Assembly: GCF_015206885.1 (NCBI RefSeq)
Contig: NZ_JADEXY010000036.1
Coordinates: 1 to 33,642 of the forward strand
Origin: Microcystis aeruginosa LEGE 91341
Lineage (GTDB): Bacteria > Cyanobacteriota > Cyanobacteriia > Cyanobacteriales > Microcystaceae
Length of the DNA: 33,642 bases
Direction of reading: 5' to 3'
The translations under genes were made by a program, and so were the position numbers. Below, piece after piece: positions 16,086-26,108 of this stretch; position 1 is the first letter of the stretch; every line of letters begins with the position of its first letter. Under the pieces are notes generated by a model. That model had not been told where the DNA came from. It made no database searches and saw nothing but the letters and a program-made list of their open reading frames with translations.

Positions 16086-18218
16086 TTATCCCTTGACAAT
16101 TGCGCCAAAATCTGCTAGAACTCGGGCGTGATTTCGCAGTAAACCCAAGAGATTTAAACGATTGCGACGGACAGATTCTTTTTCGGCCATGACTAACACA
16201 CTATTTTCGCCATCAAAAAAGTCAGCCACCACGGGAGAAATTGCCGTTAAAGCAGTGACAAGACGCTGATAATCTCTTTGCTCTCTTGCGCTAATAGTTT
16301 CGGGAATTAGGGCAATTAAAGCGTCATAAAATGCTTGTTCGGAGGATTGTTCAAATAACCCCCTATCAATGATTCCCTTGGTTTCTAGGGTAGTTGTATC
16401 TAAATCTCCTTTTTGTGCTAAACGGGTCGAGCGATTGACGGTTTCATAGATGTTGGCTAACTGACCATCCTGACGAATTTGGCATAAAAAGCGGGCGCGT
16501 TCACGGGTGTCTAATAAATTTTCTAAAGCGCGAGACTTATACTCCGGATCGTTTTCCCCTAAAACCGCATTAACGAGATCATAATCTATCCTCAAATCAT
16601 CAATTAAGAGAGTTTGCAGACGTTGTAAAAAGAAATCTTTAATCAGATTGGCCGGGTTGGGTTTATCGGGATGACAGGTGACAAAATCCTTAGCTATCTG
16701 CTCAATTAATGCCAAAAGATTGATATTAAAATTGGCTGACCAGATAATACTAATTATTGCATTGGCAGCCCGACGGAGAGCGAAGGGATCTGAGGAACCA
16801 GTGGGCAGCATTCCCAGTCCAAAAATACCGACTAAAGTATCCAAGCGATCAGCAATTCCCACCACTTGACCAGTGATTGTTTCTGGGAGTATATCCCCGG
16901 CATTGCGAGGTAGATAATGTTCAAAAATGCCCCGGGCAACTATAGCCGATTCGCCACTAATTAAAGCATATTTTTCGGCCATTACTCCCTGTAATTCGGG
17001 AAATTCATAGACCATTTGGGTAACTAAATCCGCTTTACAAAGCATGGCAGTGGACTCTATATCACTGCGACTTTGTTCATCGAGATTTAACTGTTCGACG
17101 ATCATTTGGGCAATTTCCATAATCCGATCGACTTTATCGCGCATGGTTCCCAATTCTTCTTGGAAAGTGACGGTTTCCAGTTGAGGAAGAAAACTATCTA
17201 AGGGTTCATCACAATCGGCAGTATAGAAAAATCTGGCATCAGCTAACCGCGCGCGGATAACCCTTTCATTTCCTGCCGAGATAATCTCAGATTTCTGGGG
17301 ATCGCCATTGGAAATAGTGATGAAATAGGGTGACAAACCCTGGGGAGTTTTCACCGGGAAATAACGCTGATGTGTCACCATCACGGTAATAATTACTTCT
17401 GGGGGTAATTCCAGAAATTCATCGTCAAATTTGCCAACAATTGCCGTGGGATATTCGACTAAGTTGGTCACTTCCGCTAATAAATCTGCGGGAATTTCTG
17501 CCACTCCCTCCAGCTTTTTAGCCAGGGTGCTAATCTGATCAGTAATTATTTGTTGACGCGCTTGCGGATCCGCTTCCACAAAAATCGATCGCAAACTGGT
17601 TAAATATGCTTGGGGATGACTAATGGCTAGGGATTGTGGGTGTAGAATGCGATGACCAAAAGTTAAGCGATCGCTGGTTAAAGTGGTAGAGCCATTAATT
17701 AATTCTAGGGGCAAAACTTCCCCATCCACTAAAGTTAATAACCAACGAATTGGCCGGGGAAATCTTAAATCTCCATCTCCCCAACGCATAAAACGTCTTC
17801 CTTCCAAACGGGTAATCCATTGGGGAATTAATTCAGTTAAAATCTCGGCTGTTGGACGACCCGGAATCGTTTTTTCAATATAGACAAATTCTCCTTTGTC
17901 TGTGGCACGAATGGAGAAAGCAGCGGTGCTAACTCCCTGTTTCCGAGCAAAACCCTCACCCGCGGGGGTAATTTGGCCATTTTTGTAGGCGGCACTAACT
18001 GGCGGTCCTTTGATCTCCTCGCTGCGAGCCTCTTGCTCCGTCGGTAATCCTGTGATTAACACGGCCAAACGGCGCGGGGTTGCGTAAACTTGAATAGCAG
18101 TAGCGTCCAGAGATTCCGTCTCTAAACTCTTGCTAACTCTTTCCTGCAATTGTGCGATCGCGCTATCGACAAAATCTGCGGGTAGTTCTTCTGTACCGAC
18201 TTCCAGTAAAAAATCCAT
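16086..18218 (-). CDS. glyS: Glycyl-tRNA synthetase beta subunit
   Basis: This is the beta chain of the bacterial alpha2-beta2 glycyl-tRNA synthetase and carries tRNA recognition and the anticodon-binding region. The protein has 710 residues, beginning [20 protein letters not shown], the typical family opening. [20 protein letters not shown] and [10 protein letters not shown] are hallmark blocks, and the C-terminus ends in an anticodon-binding helical domain ([20 protein letters not shown]). The alpha subunit gene (glyQ) is not in the window, so the two subunits are unlinked here. The stop codon lies against the repeat block; the 5' side faces IS remnants. Confidence 0.97.
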   Translation of the reverse strand: MDFLLEVGTEELPADFVDSAIAQLQERVSKSLETESLDATAIQVYATPRRLAVLITGLPTEQEARSEEIKGPPVSAAYKNGQITPAGEGFARKQGVSTAAFSIRATDKGEFVYIEKTIPGRPTAEILTELIPQWITRLEGRRFMRWGDGDLRFPRPIRWLLTLVDGEVLPLELINGSTTLTSDRLTFGHRILHPQSLAISHPQAYLTSLRSIFVEADPQARQQIITDQISTLAKKLEGVAEIPADLLAEVTNLVEYPTAIVGKFDDEFLELPPEVIITVMVTHQRYFPVKTPQGLSPYFITISNGDPQKSEIISAGNERVIRARLADARFFYTADCDEPLDSFLPQLETVTFQEELGTMRDKVDRIMEIAQMIVEQLNLDEQSRSDIESTAMLCKADLVTQMVYEFPELQGVMAEKYALISGESAIVARGIFEHYLPRNAGDILPETITGQVVGIADRLDTLVGIFGLGMLPTGSSDPFALRRAANAIISIIWSANFNINLLALIEQIAKDFVTCHPDKPNPANLIKDFFLQRLQTLLIDDLRIDYDLVNAVLGENDPEYKSRALENLLDTRERARFLCQIRQDGQLANIYETVNRSTRLAQKGDLDTTTLETKGIIDRGLFEQSSEQAFYDALIALIPETISAREQRDYQRLVTALTAISPVVADFFDGENSVLVMAEKESVRRNRLNLLGLLRNHARVLADFGAIVKG

Positions 18219-18269
18219 CTGATTGATTGGCCGTGTTTATCGAAAATTTGGGTTTAAAACCCCGTCGTT

Positions 18270-18476
18270 CTACGACATCTTTTCTTGATCCCTAATATAA
18301 CACTTGAGAACTTCATAAAGCGCACCTCCCAGAGAAGAAACAAAATGACTAGGAGATCAAAGAGCATCTTTCCCCTCTGGTTTGGGATAGCCAGCTTGTC
18401 CATACCTGCGACCAGAAACCCCTTTTAAGGAATTAACCATTACAGAAATAGAAAGTTTCGGTGGGTATTCAATCAG
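18270..18476 (-). pseudogene. tnpA: IS200/IS605 TnpA (Y1 transposase) C-terminal remnant with in-frame stop
   Basis: Translated from 18476 on the minus strand: LIEYPPKLSISVMVNSLKGV, then SGRRYGQAGYPKPEGKDAL, a TGA, SPSHFVSSLGG and EVLKCYIRDQEKMS with a stop. This is the part of the Y1 transposase that follows the HUH motif, including the catalytic Tyr helix (CYIRDQ). The TGA replaces an expected Trp codon (TGG). The N-terminal half with the HUH histidines is missing. The fragment begins exactly where the TCAGTTATCAGTTATCAG dispersed repeat starts. It is non-functional, and it lies divergent to the tnpB remnant, as in IS605-like elements. Confidence 0.75.
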
Positions 18477-18557
18477 TTATCAGTTATCAGATGTGAGTCT
18501 TTAAGTGTGCAGTATTAAATAGAACTTTCCTACTGTCTTTTTACTGTTTACTGATTA
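18472..18557 (+). repeat. Dispersed 85-bp repeat (TCAGTTATCAG ... TTTACTG)
   Basis: It begins ATCAGTTATCAGTTATCAG, contains AAATAGAACTTTCC and ends CTTTTTACTGTTTACTG. The same arrangement occurs inverted at 26109-26196, with conserved spacing of all the blocks. Shorter variants, lacking the middle, occur around 15885-16084 (interrupted by the MITE), at 19255-19288 and at about 26286-26316. Confidence 0.8.
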
Positions 18558-18641
18558 TAAAGTGTCTTTCGTTTCCCAGCCGACTTGACCTTATTGACAG
18601 ACCTAATTAAAATATAGTGCAAACACACTTATTTTAACCCA

Positions 18642-19272
18642 ATGAAAGCAAGGTATCAGTACCGCATTGACCCAACAAACCAACAAAGGAGGCTTTTGTC
18701 TCAATTGTTTAGGTGTGTGCGTGTTGTCTGGAACGATACCTTAGCTTACTGCCAAGAACTCTATCAACAAGGAGAGAAAAAGCCAAAATATACCGAGTTG
18801 TCTAACAGACTAACTCAAATTAAAAAGACAACAGAAAAAGTCTGGCTGACCGAGGTTTCTTCTATTCCTTTGCAGCAGTCTTTGAGAGACTTAGAGACTG
18901 CCTACTCTAACTTTTTTGCATCTTGCAAGGGAGAAAGAAAAGGAAAGAAAAGGAAAGAAAGTAAAACCTCCTAAATTTAAAAAATGTAAATCTAAACAAT
19001 CAGCAAGATTTACCGATAATGGCTTTACCGTCAATCAACACCACGTTACTTTAGCAAAAATCGGTGATTTTAAAGTCATTTGTAGTCGTCCATTACCCTC
19101 TAAACTTTCTAGCGTCACTATTATTAAAGATAAAGCGGATCGCTATTTTCATCGATCTAGTGATTGCTACTTTTGCGAATCTCTCAACAGGAGAAAAGAT
19201 AAACGCACCAAAACCGTTAAAGAAACGATTAAATTAGAAATCTGCTATCGTCGGCATTTCAGTTATCAGTGA
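18642..19272 (+). pseudogene. tnpB: TnpB (IS605 OrfB) remnant, frameshifted and truncated
   Basis: The first frame (MKARYQYRIDPTNQQRRLLS and on, 18642 to about 18950) is the usual TnpB N-terminus. The rest continues in another frame (VKPPKFKKCKSKQSARFTDN, then FKVICSRPLPSKLSSVTI). The frame change falls in a duplicated 10-bp unit, AGGAAAGAAA (18941-18950 and 18951-18960). Removing one copy restores SCKGERKGKKVKPPKFKK. Similarity stops after KDKADRYF (about 19150), before the RuvC catalytic residues, and the remaining tail up to 19272 is unrecognised. The element is dead. Confidence 0.85.
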
Positions 19273-19308
19273 TCAGATTTGAGTTTTCAGTCGAGAAAGC
19301 CAATCAAT

Positions 19309-20460
19309 CTAATTTTGTAGAACTAGACGGGCTAAACCAACTCCGGGATAATAATTACCGAGAATTTGTTGATAATCTAGGCCTTTTTCCGCTAATTTAT
19401 AAGCCCCAGTTTGACTCATACCGCGACCACCGTGGGCCCAAGCGACAATTTCATCGGTGGCGGCATAAAGAGACTCGACTACACCCCCTTTATAGCTGAG
19501 AATCTGCCCGGCAGTGGCATTAACCGCCTGGTGAGTCGATTGGTACTCCGAGCGAATGCCTTTATATACCTGCCAGCGTTGGGTATTGCCCAGATGAAAC
19601 CAAGCATTAGCGGGGCGGATCATATGTACTAAAGCATAGGAACGAGCAGCGATCGCCTGTGCCTTTAAAGCGTGCATTGGTGCGGTGGAGTGCATTTCAC
19701 TACCCACCACACTATAGAGATAGGCCTCTAAATTAACATGATTAACCACCAACAAGCGATCGCCTTGGGCTACCAGCAGCACTTTGCCCCGATACCAACT
19801 ATCATCCACATAAACTAAACCATCGGCACTGGTGGGCTGCACAAAAATCACCTCTGGCAGCGATAAATCGCCCATTTTTAAGCCATTGGCACCTGGAATG
19901 ACCGGTAAACCCTCGTTAGTGGCAATCGTTTTTAAACCACGACCTTGGCGATCGGTGATCACCGCCGGCCCGTTAACTCCAATCAAAACACTGGCCACAT
20001 CCCTTTTGATCGCCACGCGAATTTCTAGGACCGGCGGCGTATAATTAGCGGGAACCGCTAAAGGTTGTCTAGTTACCGGTTTGGCAGCAGCAGCGGGGGA
20101 AGTATTGGGGGAATGAACCGATGGCGCTAATTTTTTCGGCGCTGAGAGGGAAGACTGGGGAGAGGGTGCTGATTTTGGAATCGCAGAAGATTGGGGAGAG
20201 GGGGATAGTTTCGGCGATGGCGCGGTTAAGGGTGCGATCGGAGATGGGATAATAGGAGCAGGGGAGGCAGCAGTCTCTAGATTTGCCTGCGGTTGCGGGG
20301 TTTCTGGTTTTTCCTTGGCTAAATAAGTTAAGAGAATTGGCGTAAAAGTAGCGATCGACAACAAAGGAACGGCACAATGGCGCAGCAGGGAAAAATAGGT
20401 ACTAGCAGCAAATTTCACTTTAATCACACCATCTTTAATTTTCTTATCTAACTTTATCAT
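19309..20460 (-). CDS. SpoIID/LytB-domain protein, probable cell-wall lytic transglycosylase
   Basis: From ATG 20460 (MIKLDKKIKDGVIKVKFAAS) the protein has 383 residues; a TTG 10 codons upstream is in frame but GATAGGA supports the ATG. An N-terminal membrane anchor (about 26-46, CAVPLLSIATFTPILLTYLA) precedes a Pro/Ser/Ala-rich linker of about 80 residues, then the SpoIID domain. NHVNLEAYLYSVVGSEMHST carries the catalytic Glu (GSEM), HALKAQAIAARSYAL follows, and the domain ends with GGRGMSQTGAYKLAEKG. SpoIID cleaves peptidoglycan lacking stem peptides in Bacillus; cyanobacterial homologues are anchored periplasmic proteins of less certain role. Some of the linker codons are shadowed by chance frames on the other strand. 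Confidence 0.9.
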   Translation of the reverse strand: MIKLDKKIKDGVIKVKFAASTYFSLLRHCAVPLLSIATFTPILLTYLAKEKPETPQPQANLETAASPAPIIPSPIAPLTAPSPKLSPSPQSSAIPKSAPSPQSSLSAPKKLAPSVHSPNTSPAAAAKPVTRQPLAVPANYTPPVLEIRVAIKRDVASVLIGVNGPAVITDRQGRGLKTIATNEGLPVIPGANGLKMGDLSLPEVIFVQPTSADGLVYVDDSWYRGKVLLVAQGDRLLVVNHVNLEAYLYSVVGSEMHSTAPMHALKAQAIAARSYALVHMIRPANAWFHLGNTQRWQVYKGIRSEYQSTHQAVNATAGQILSYKGGVVESLYAATDEIVAWAHGGRGMSQTGAYKLAEKGLDYQQILGNYYPGVGLARLVLQN

Positions 20461-20601
20461 TCCTATCTCAGACCGGGCAATTCTAGACAAAAACTCTCGT
20501 ATTCTTGAGCTTGTCAGGACAAATCAGGCTGAAATAGTCAAGAAAAGCCGAAAAAATTCTTAACCGCCCATCCTTAGATTAGCTGAATCTCCTCTAATCC
20601 A

Positions 20602-20743
20602 GGCTCTTCTAGGTTCTGTGTGATCAGCTGAACTTACATTATGATTGATCTTTGTGTCCTTTGTGTCTTTGTGGTTCGTTCCACTCCCTCGCTAGGAGGA
20701 ATGTATCTTAGAATACATTTTACCCACCAAATCCAAGAGAGCC
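20602..20743. mobile_element. MITE-like element, copy B (inverted relative to copy A)
   Basis: This 142-bp element runs GGCTCTTCTAGGTTCTGTG to ATCCAAGAGAGCC. Its reverse complement matches copy A along the full length, with small indels near GTATTC and near GTAAGTT and about ten substitutions. No clear target duplication is visible at its edges. It lies between the 5' end of the SpoIID gene and the CHAT gene. Confidence 0.8.
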
Positions 20744-21018
20744 GCCATTCGATTTGTCCTCCTGTTATGGTGCTACGCGCAAGTCAGAAATCAGAAGTCA
20801 AAAGTACAACCTGAGAGGGTTTCGGAGATTGTAAATATCCTAACAGCCTTGGCGGTTGTCATAATTATACTAACCTCAAGCCTCAAAGGAATTACTCAAC
20901 AGCTTCATCGCCGAACACTTCGAGATCCCAAGACAAACCAATATTTCCCCCGTAGGGGCGCAATGATTGCGCTCAAACAATGATTGCGCTCAAACAATGA
21001 TTGCGCCCAAAACCCATC
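20744..21018. other. Intergenic tail between MITE copy B and the CHAT gene, with 17-bp tandem repeat
   Basis: CAATGATTGCGCTCAAA occurs three times in tandem (20961-20977, 20978-20994, 20995-21011; the last has one change, CCC for CTC). It is preceded by GTAGGGGCG, as in common cyanobacterial interspersed repeats. Upstream, about 20900-20945 on the minus strand reads LSWDLEVFGDEAVE and a stop, which could be the tail of a lost gene, but this is too short to name. The rest (20750-20890) shows nothing recognisable. Confidence 0.6.
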
Positions 21019-24000
21019 CTAACCCTCCAGCAAACCCCGCACCTCCTCAACCCCAACCCCCAAAATATCAGCCGCAGCAACGTAAATCTCCTCATCTTGC
21101 GTTTGCTGATAAAGAGCAACAAGACTAGGCAAAGAATAGGTTTGTATCGTGTAACTATCGTTAAATTCTGCCCAAATTTGTAAGGCTTGCAGGTAATAAC
21201 TTTTGGCTTGGCTCAATTCCCCAACTCCTTCCGCTACGATTCCCAAATTGTGCAGGGTGCTGGCTTGGGAGTAGCGATCGCCATATTCAATCTTGATCTC
21301 AATAGCTTGCTGGTAGTAGCTTCGGGCTTGCTCCCATTCCCTCAATTCTTGCGCTACCTTTCCCAACTGGTGCAGGGTGTTGGCTTGAGAAAAGCGTTCG
21401 CCATATTCAATGCAGATCTCAATAGCTTGCTGGTAGTAGCTTCGGGCTTGCTCCCATTCCCTCAATTCTTTCGCTAGGTTTCCCAAATTGTGCAGGGTGA
21501 TGGCTTGGGAGAAGCGCTCTCCATATTCAATATCGATCTCAATAGCTTGCTGGTAGTAGCTTCGGGCTTGCTCCCATTCCCTCAATTCTTGCGCTACCAT
21601 TCCCAAATTACTCAGGGTGCCGGCTTGCTTGTAGCGATCGCCATATTCAATCTTGATCTCAATAGCTTGCTGGTAGTAGCTTCGGGCTTGCTCCCATTCC
21701 CTCAATTCTTGCGCTACCATTCCCAACTGGTGCAGGGTGTGGGCTTGGGAGAAGCGGGCGCTTTGCGTGCCTCCGGCAGCGCCATATTCAATGAAGATCT
21801 CAATAGCTTGCTGGTAGTAGCTTCGGGCTTGCTCCCATTCCCTCAATTCTTGCGCTACCACTCCCAAATTGTGATAGGTAGGTCCCAATATTGAGGCTTT
21901 TTGTTGCTCGTCCACTCCTTGGAGATTTTGAATTAATTCAATAACTTTTAGATGAGTCTGTTTCGCCTGTTCATAGTTTTTTGTATCTTGATAGGCCCTG
22001 GCGAGATTGCCCAAAGCACCAACAATGTTACTACCGATTATCCCAGTTTTAATCTCTTCAGGATAACTTTGACAAGCTTGACAAACACTCTCGCATAGTT
22101 TCAGTTTGCTACTAACATCATTGGTAGTAAAAAAATAATTATTTAAGCAAAAAAAGATCTCAATATTTTCCTGCTTTTCCAAACAAATCTGCAACGCATT
22201 AAACAGATTTTCATACTCCCAGCGACAGAACAATATCCCCCACTGCTTCTCTTGCGGATTTTTGGAATTTAGTAAGTTCTCATAATAATCTTCCAAGCCT
22301 CGGTAATGATTCTTAAAACCCTCCCAAATTGCTGCTTGTGTCTCTGGTGCTAATTCTTTTAACTTCGTCTTCAAAAAGTAGGGAAAAATGGGCTGAATAG
22401 TCAACAAATTCGGCATTTCTTCACTCATCGGCGAAAGCAAACCCCAATGAATCGCTTCTTCTATCGCTGCATCAAATTGGTCAAACTGATAGCCTTGTAA
22501 GGGTTCTAATTGCTGTAGTTGTTGGCTGTAAGCAGAGATAAAAAACCTGTTAATAAACCCACTAAAAGGCGCTAAACAGAGTAACAACTTCTGCGCCTCC
22601 TCCGACAAATTACTGTGGGAATATTCCACACATTTGATGATATTATTAGTCTTATCCTCATCCCCCACATTAACTAATTCCGCCAACTGTAACCCTTGCC
22701 AAATCTCCTCCGGTGACTGTCGCTTCAGATTCGCTAATACCACTTCCATCGCCAACGGATATCCCGCCAACAACTTCATCAAGCGTTTAAAATAATCATC
22801 CTTTTTAATCGCATTTTTCCGACTCTTCGCCTGACGTTCTAAGATTCTCTCCGCTAATTCAGTTCTCGACTCTTGGTCTAATCCTTGTAACTGATAGATA
22901 TTCTCCTTAAAAGTCCTGCGTTGCAGCCAAGTTTCCTCACTGCGAGAACCCAAAATCACCTTCGTTTTTCCCCCCACCAAATTCTTGAGAAATTCGGCGA
23001 TTGCTTCCCTCTCATTCTCCGGTAAAGTATTCTGAATTGCTAACGGTTGTCCCGTCACCGACTCCAGATTATCTAAAATGAGAATATACGCCTCACTGCG
23101 GAGTTTTTGTTCTAGTTTCTTTACCCGCGCTTTCAGGTTCATTGCTTGGAAACTCCCCTGTTCAAAACGATTATAAATTCCCTGACCGATTTCATAGACA
23201 ATCTGTTCTAACGTCCAAGCTTTTATATCATAACCAAAATAGAAAATATGGGTCGCCCAGTTGGTTTTCTGCCACCATTCTCGTAGATAATTGAGTAAAG
23301 TAGTTTTTCCTGTCCCTCCCATTCCTTTGAGTAAAAGGATATTATGTTTCAGCAGCGCCTTTTCCATCTTGAGAATCTCTAAATCCCTGCCGACAAAGCC
23401 GTATTCTGGTAAGGGAAAGACATATTGATTGCCGATATGTTCCCAGTATTTTTCTTCCTCTTCTGGAGTAAATGGACGCAAATTGAGATTAATTTTACCG
23501 CGACAATAAATCACCGGTAGTAACCAATCTTCTAAATCTATTATCGTGTTATAATAGGCGCGGCGTTGCTTATTATTGAATAACTCTAACCGTCCTTTTC
23601 GCATCGCTTCCGTTAGGTCTTTTCCGTTCAATAATTGCTGATAAATTGGTTTCATCATCAACTTAGCTGCAGAAACCGTCACCGAATATCCCATCGCCAC
23701 CACTGCTTGCATTCCCGCAGTCATTAAACGACTCCCCAAACTGGTTTCCCGATAGTCTTCTGATTCCTGGGAAATTTGCTTTGCTGACTGACAAGCATTG
23801 AGAATACAAATGGGAATATTTTTCCCTGTGAGTAAATTCGCTAATTCCGTCGCTTCTACCGGAGTCGCTTGACCTTTTTCTTCTCCTTCCAGAAACAGAA
23901 AAGCTTTTACTCCCTCATATTCTGCTAAATCCTCCAGTCCCCATCCCCTTTGATAGCGCCAAGAGTCCCCGTGAACCTGTCTTTGGTACTGTTCATATTC

Positions 24001-24681
24001 CATTAATCCGCCATGAACATCGAAATGAATAACATGATAGTATCCTTTTCCTTTCTCATCCAGATGTCTGGTTAGTGATTCATAAGTTCCGGGACGCAAA
24101 ATATCAATTTTTACCGGTATTTCACTACTATTTACCAGTTCTACCAAAGGACGGGAAATCGTGCGATAGTTAACATCAGATTCCTCATTAGGACGCGCAA
24201 TCACCGCCAAGAGATTGATAGTAGGATAAGTGGCCATTTGCACCGGGACAAGTGTAGCCCCTCGACGCTGGCGGGAGATGATACAATCTATAGAAAAGGG
24301 ACGCGGTAAATCAGGATCTTTCAGCGCTTCCCAATGTAAAGCTTGAAATTCTGGCGACTGACTTTCGATGATAATTTGCAGTTGACTTAACTGCTTTCGC
24401 AAGTCTCGATATTCCCCATAAGCATTTAAATTACTCTGGAAAACCTGTTTAAATAGGTTTTCGCCATAGTTTTGGACACTGTTGGCGGCTTTTTGCGCCT
24501 TATCCGTCTCTAGCGTCGGAAATACTAACCATTCCTCAAAGTACCATTCTAGGTCTTTTTCTTCTTGGTTAGTAAAGGGGTCAGTAACCGTAATTGGGTA
24601 GCTGTTACCGCTATCAAAATTGAGACTAGCAGTAAAGCCACCATCGTTAATTCCTTCTTCGCGGATGGTGAGGACTAACAT
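21019..24681 (-). CDS. CHAT protease - NB-ARC ATPase - TPR protein (STAND-type)
   Basis: The protein has 1220 residues. Residues 1-110 form a cyanobacterial CHAT-associated region (ITVTDPFTNQEEKDLEWYFE). A CHAT caspase-like domain (about 140-395) follows, with the His of HFDVHG (His223) and the Cys of ILNACQSA (Cys297) as catalytic dyad. The NB-ARC-type NTPase has Walker A GMGGTGKT (453-460) and a Walker B-like ILILDNLESV, then a winged-helix region. The C-terminus holds five to seven TPRs (about 900-1180, core AQELREWEQARSYYQQAIEI) and a short tail. Such proteins are signal-sensing STAND NTPases; by analogy with other CHAT/STAND systems they may cleave a target protein on ligand or phage recognition. 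The target is unknown. It is divergent from frmA with an 83-bp gap and stands alone. Confidence 0.9.
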   Translation of the reverse strand: MLVLTIREEGINDGGFTASLNFDSGNSYPITVTDPFTNQEEKDLEWYFEEWLVFPTLETDKAQKAANSVQNYGENLFKQVFQSNLNAYGEYRDLRKQLSQLQIIIESQSPEFQALHWEALKDPDLPRPFSIDCIISRQRRGATLVPVQMATYPTINLLAVIARPNEESDVNYRTISRPLVELVNSSEIPVKIDILRPGTYESLTRHLDEKGKGYYHVIHFDVHGGLMEYEQYQRQVHGDSWRYQRGWGLEDLAEYEGVKAFLFLEGEEKGQATPVEATELANLLTGKNIPICILNACQSAKQISQESEDYRETSLGSRLMTAGMQAVVAMGYSVTVSAAKLMMKPIYQQLLNGKDLTEAMRKGRLELFNNKQRRAYYNTIIDLEDWLLPVIYCRGKINLNLRPFTPEEEEKYWEHIGNQYVFPLPEYGFVGRDLEILKMEKALLKHNILLLKGMGGTGKTTLLNYLREWWQKTNWATHIFYFGYDIKAWTLEQIVYEIGQGIYNRFEQGSFQAMNLKARVKKLEQKLRSEAYILILDNLESVTGQPLAIQNTLPENEREAIAEFLKNLVGGKTKVILGSRSEETWLQRRTFKENIYQLQGLDQESRTELAERILERQAKSRKNAIKKDDYFKRLMKLLAGYPLAMEVVLANLKRQSPEEIWQGLQLAELVNVGDEDKTNNIIKCVEYSHSNLSEEAQKLLLCLAPFSGFINRFFISAYSQQLQQLEPLQGYQFDQFDAAIEEAIHWGLLSPMSEEMPNLLTIQPIFPYFLKTKLKELAPETQAAIWEGFKNHYRGLEDYYENLLNSKNPQEKQWGILFCRWEYENLFNALQICLEKQENIEIFFCLNNYFFTTNDVSSKLKLCESVCQACQSYPEEIKTGIIGSNIVGALGNLARAYQDTKNYEQAKQTHLKVIELIQNLQGVDEQQKASILGPTYHNLGVVAQELREWEQARSYYQQAIEIFIEYGAAGGTQSARFSQAHTLHQLGMVAQELREWEQARSYYQQAIEIKIEYGDRYKQAGTLSNLGMVAQELREWEQARSYYQQAIEIDIEYGERFSQAITLHNLGNLAKELREWEQARSYYQQAIEICIEYGERFSQANTLHQLGKVAQELREWEQARSYYQQAIEIKIEYGDRYSQASTLHNLGIVAEGVGELSQAKSYYLQALQIWAEFNDSYTIQTYSLPSLVALYQQTQDEEIYVAAADILGVGVEEVRGLLEG
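21282..21860 (-). repeat. 120-bp tandem repeats encoding the TPR array of the CHAT protein
   Basis: Five DNA units, each with the stretch GCTTGCTGGTAGTAGCTTCG, start at about 21282, 21402, 21522, 21642 and 21783. The first four offsets are exactly 120 bp, the last is 141. Within units nearly all differences fall in the loop codons after AIEI, so the array diversifies mainly at the inter-helix surface. Confidence 0.9.
21757..21783. repeat. Short palindromic element inserted in frame in a TPR unit
   Basis: 27 bp with ends GGCGCT and AGCGCC (on the plus strand), and an inner GCC/GGC pair. It replaces one Glu codon of the expected EYGERFSQA with eight residues, giving EYGAAGGTQSARFSQA (net +21 bp, frame kept). 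This explains the 141-bp unit instead of 120. Confidence 0.85.
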
Positions 24682-24695
24682 AGAGATAAGTTTAG

Positions 24696-25874
<1,179 letters not shown>

Positions 25875-25888
25875 GCAGGGATAATGTT

Positions 25889-25930
25889 ACATATAGTTAA
25901 GAAAGACTTGACAAACTCTTAACTATATGT
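25889..25930. repeat. Perfect 14-bp inverted repeat after frmA
   Basis: ACATATAGTTAAGA (25889-25902) and TCTTAACTATATGT (25917-25930) flank a 14-base loop. It starts 15 bases after the frmA stop codon. There is no T-run directly after it, so it may be a weak terminator or the ends of a small transposable element. Confidence 0.7.
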
Positions 25931-25945
25931 GTGCGCCAGTTTCTT

Positions 25946-26018
25946 GGCTCTCTTTAACTTACTATAGAAGTGATCAATCTTTGTGTCCTCTGTGTCTGGA
26001 GTGGTTCCTTCCACTCCC
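25946..26018. mobile_element. MITE-like element, copy C, internally deleted
   Basis: It starts GGCTCTCTTTAACTTACTAT and continues through GATCAATCTTTGTGTCCTCT to CCTTCCACTCCC, matching the GATC...TTTGTGTCC...GTTCCACTCC interior of copy B in the same orientation. The end with GGTGGGTAAAATG is missing, and a segment just inside the GGCTCT end is deleted. It is a decayed third copy. Confidence 0.65.
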
Positions 26019-26108
26019 AGTATTTACACTTATTTTGTTAAGATATATTGCAGATACCCTGAACTTTAGTCAACAGAGGAGCTAAATCACCTAGTATTGC
26101 GTCTTTTT

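Noticed and set aside
18642-19272. Programmed frameshift in tnpB
   Set aside because: The frame change is a duplicated 10-bp unit, not a slippery heptamer, and the gene is also truncated before the catalytic RuvC part.
19269-19632. Plus-strand frames over the SpoIID gene
   Set aside because: They lie antisense to a clear domain with better codon statistics.
15902-20743. Composite transposon bounded by MITE copies A and B
   Set aside because: The AAAACTC duplication flanks copy A alone, so A inserted singly; the enclosed glyS is a core gene.
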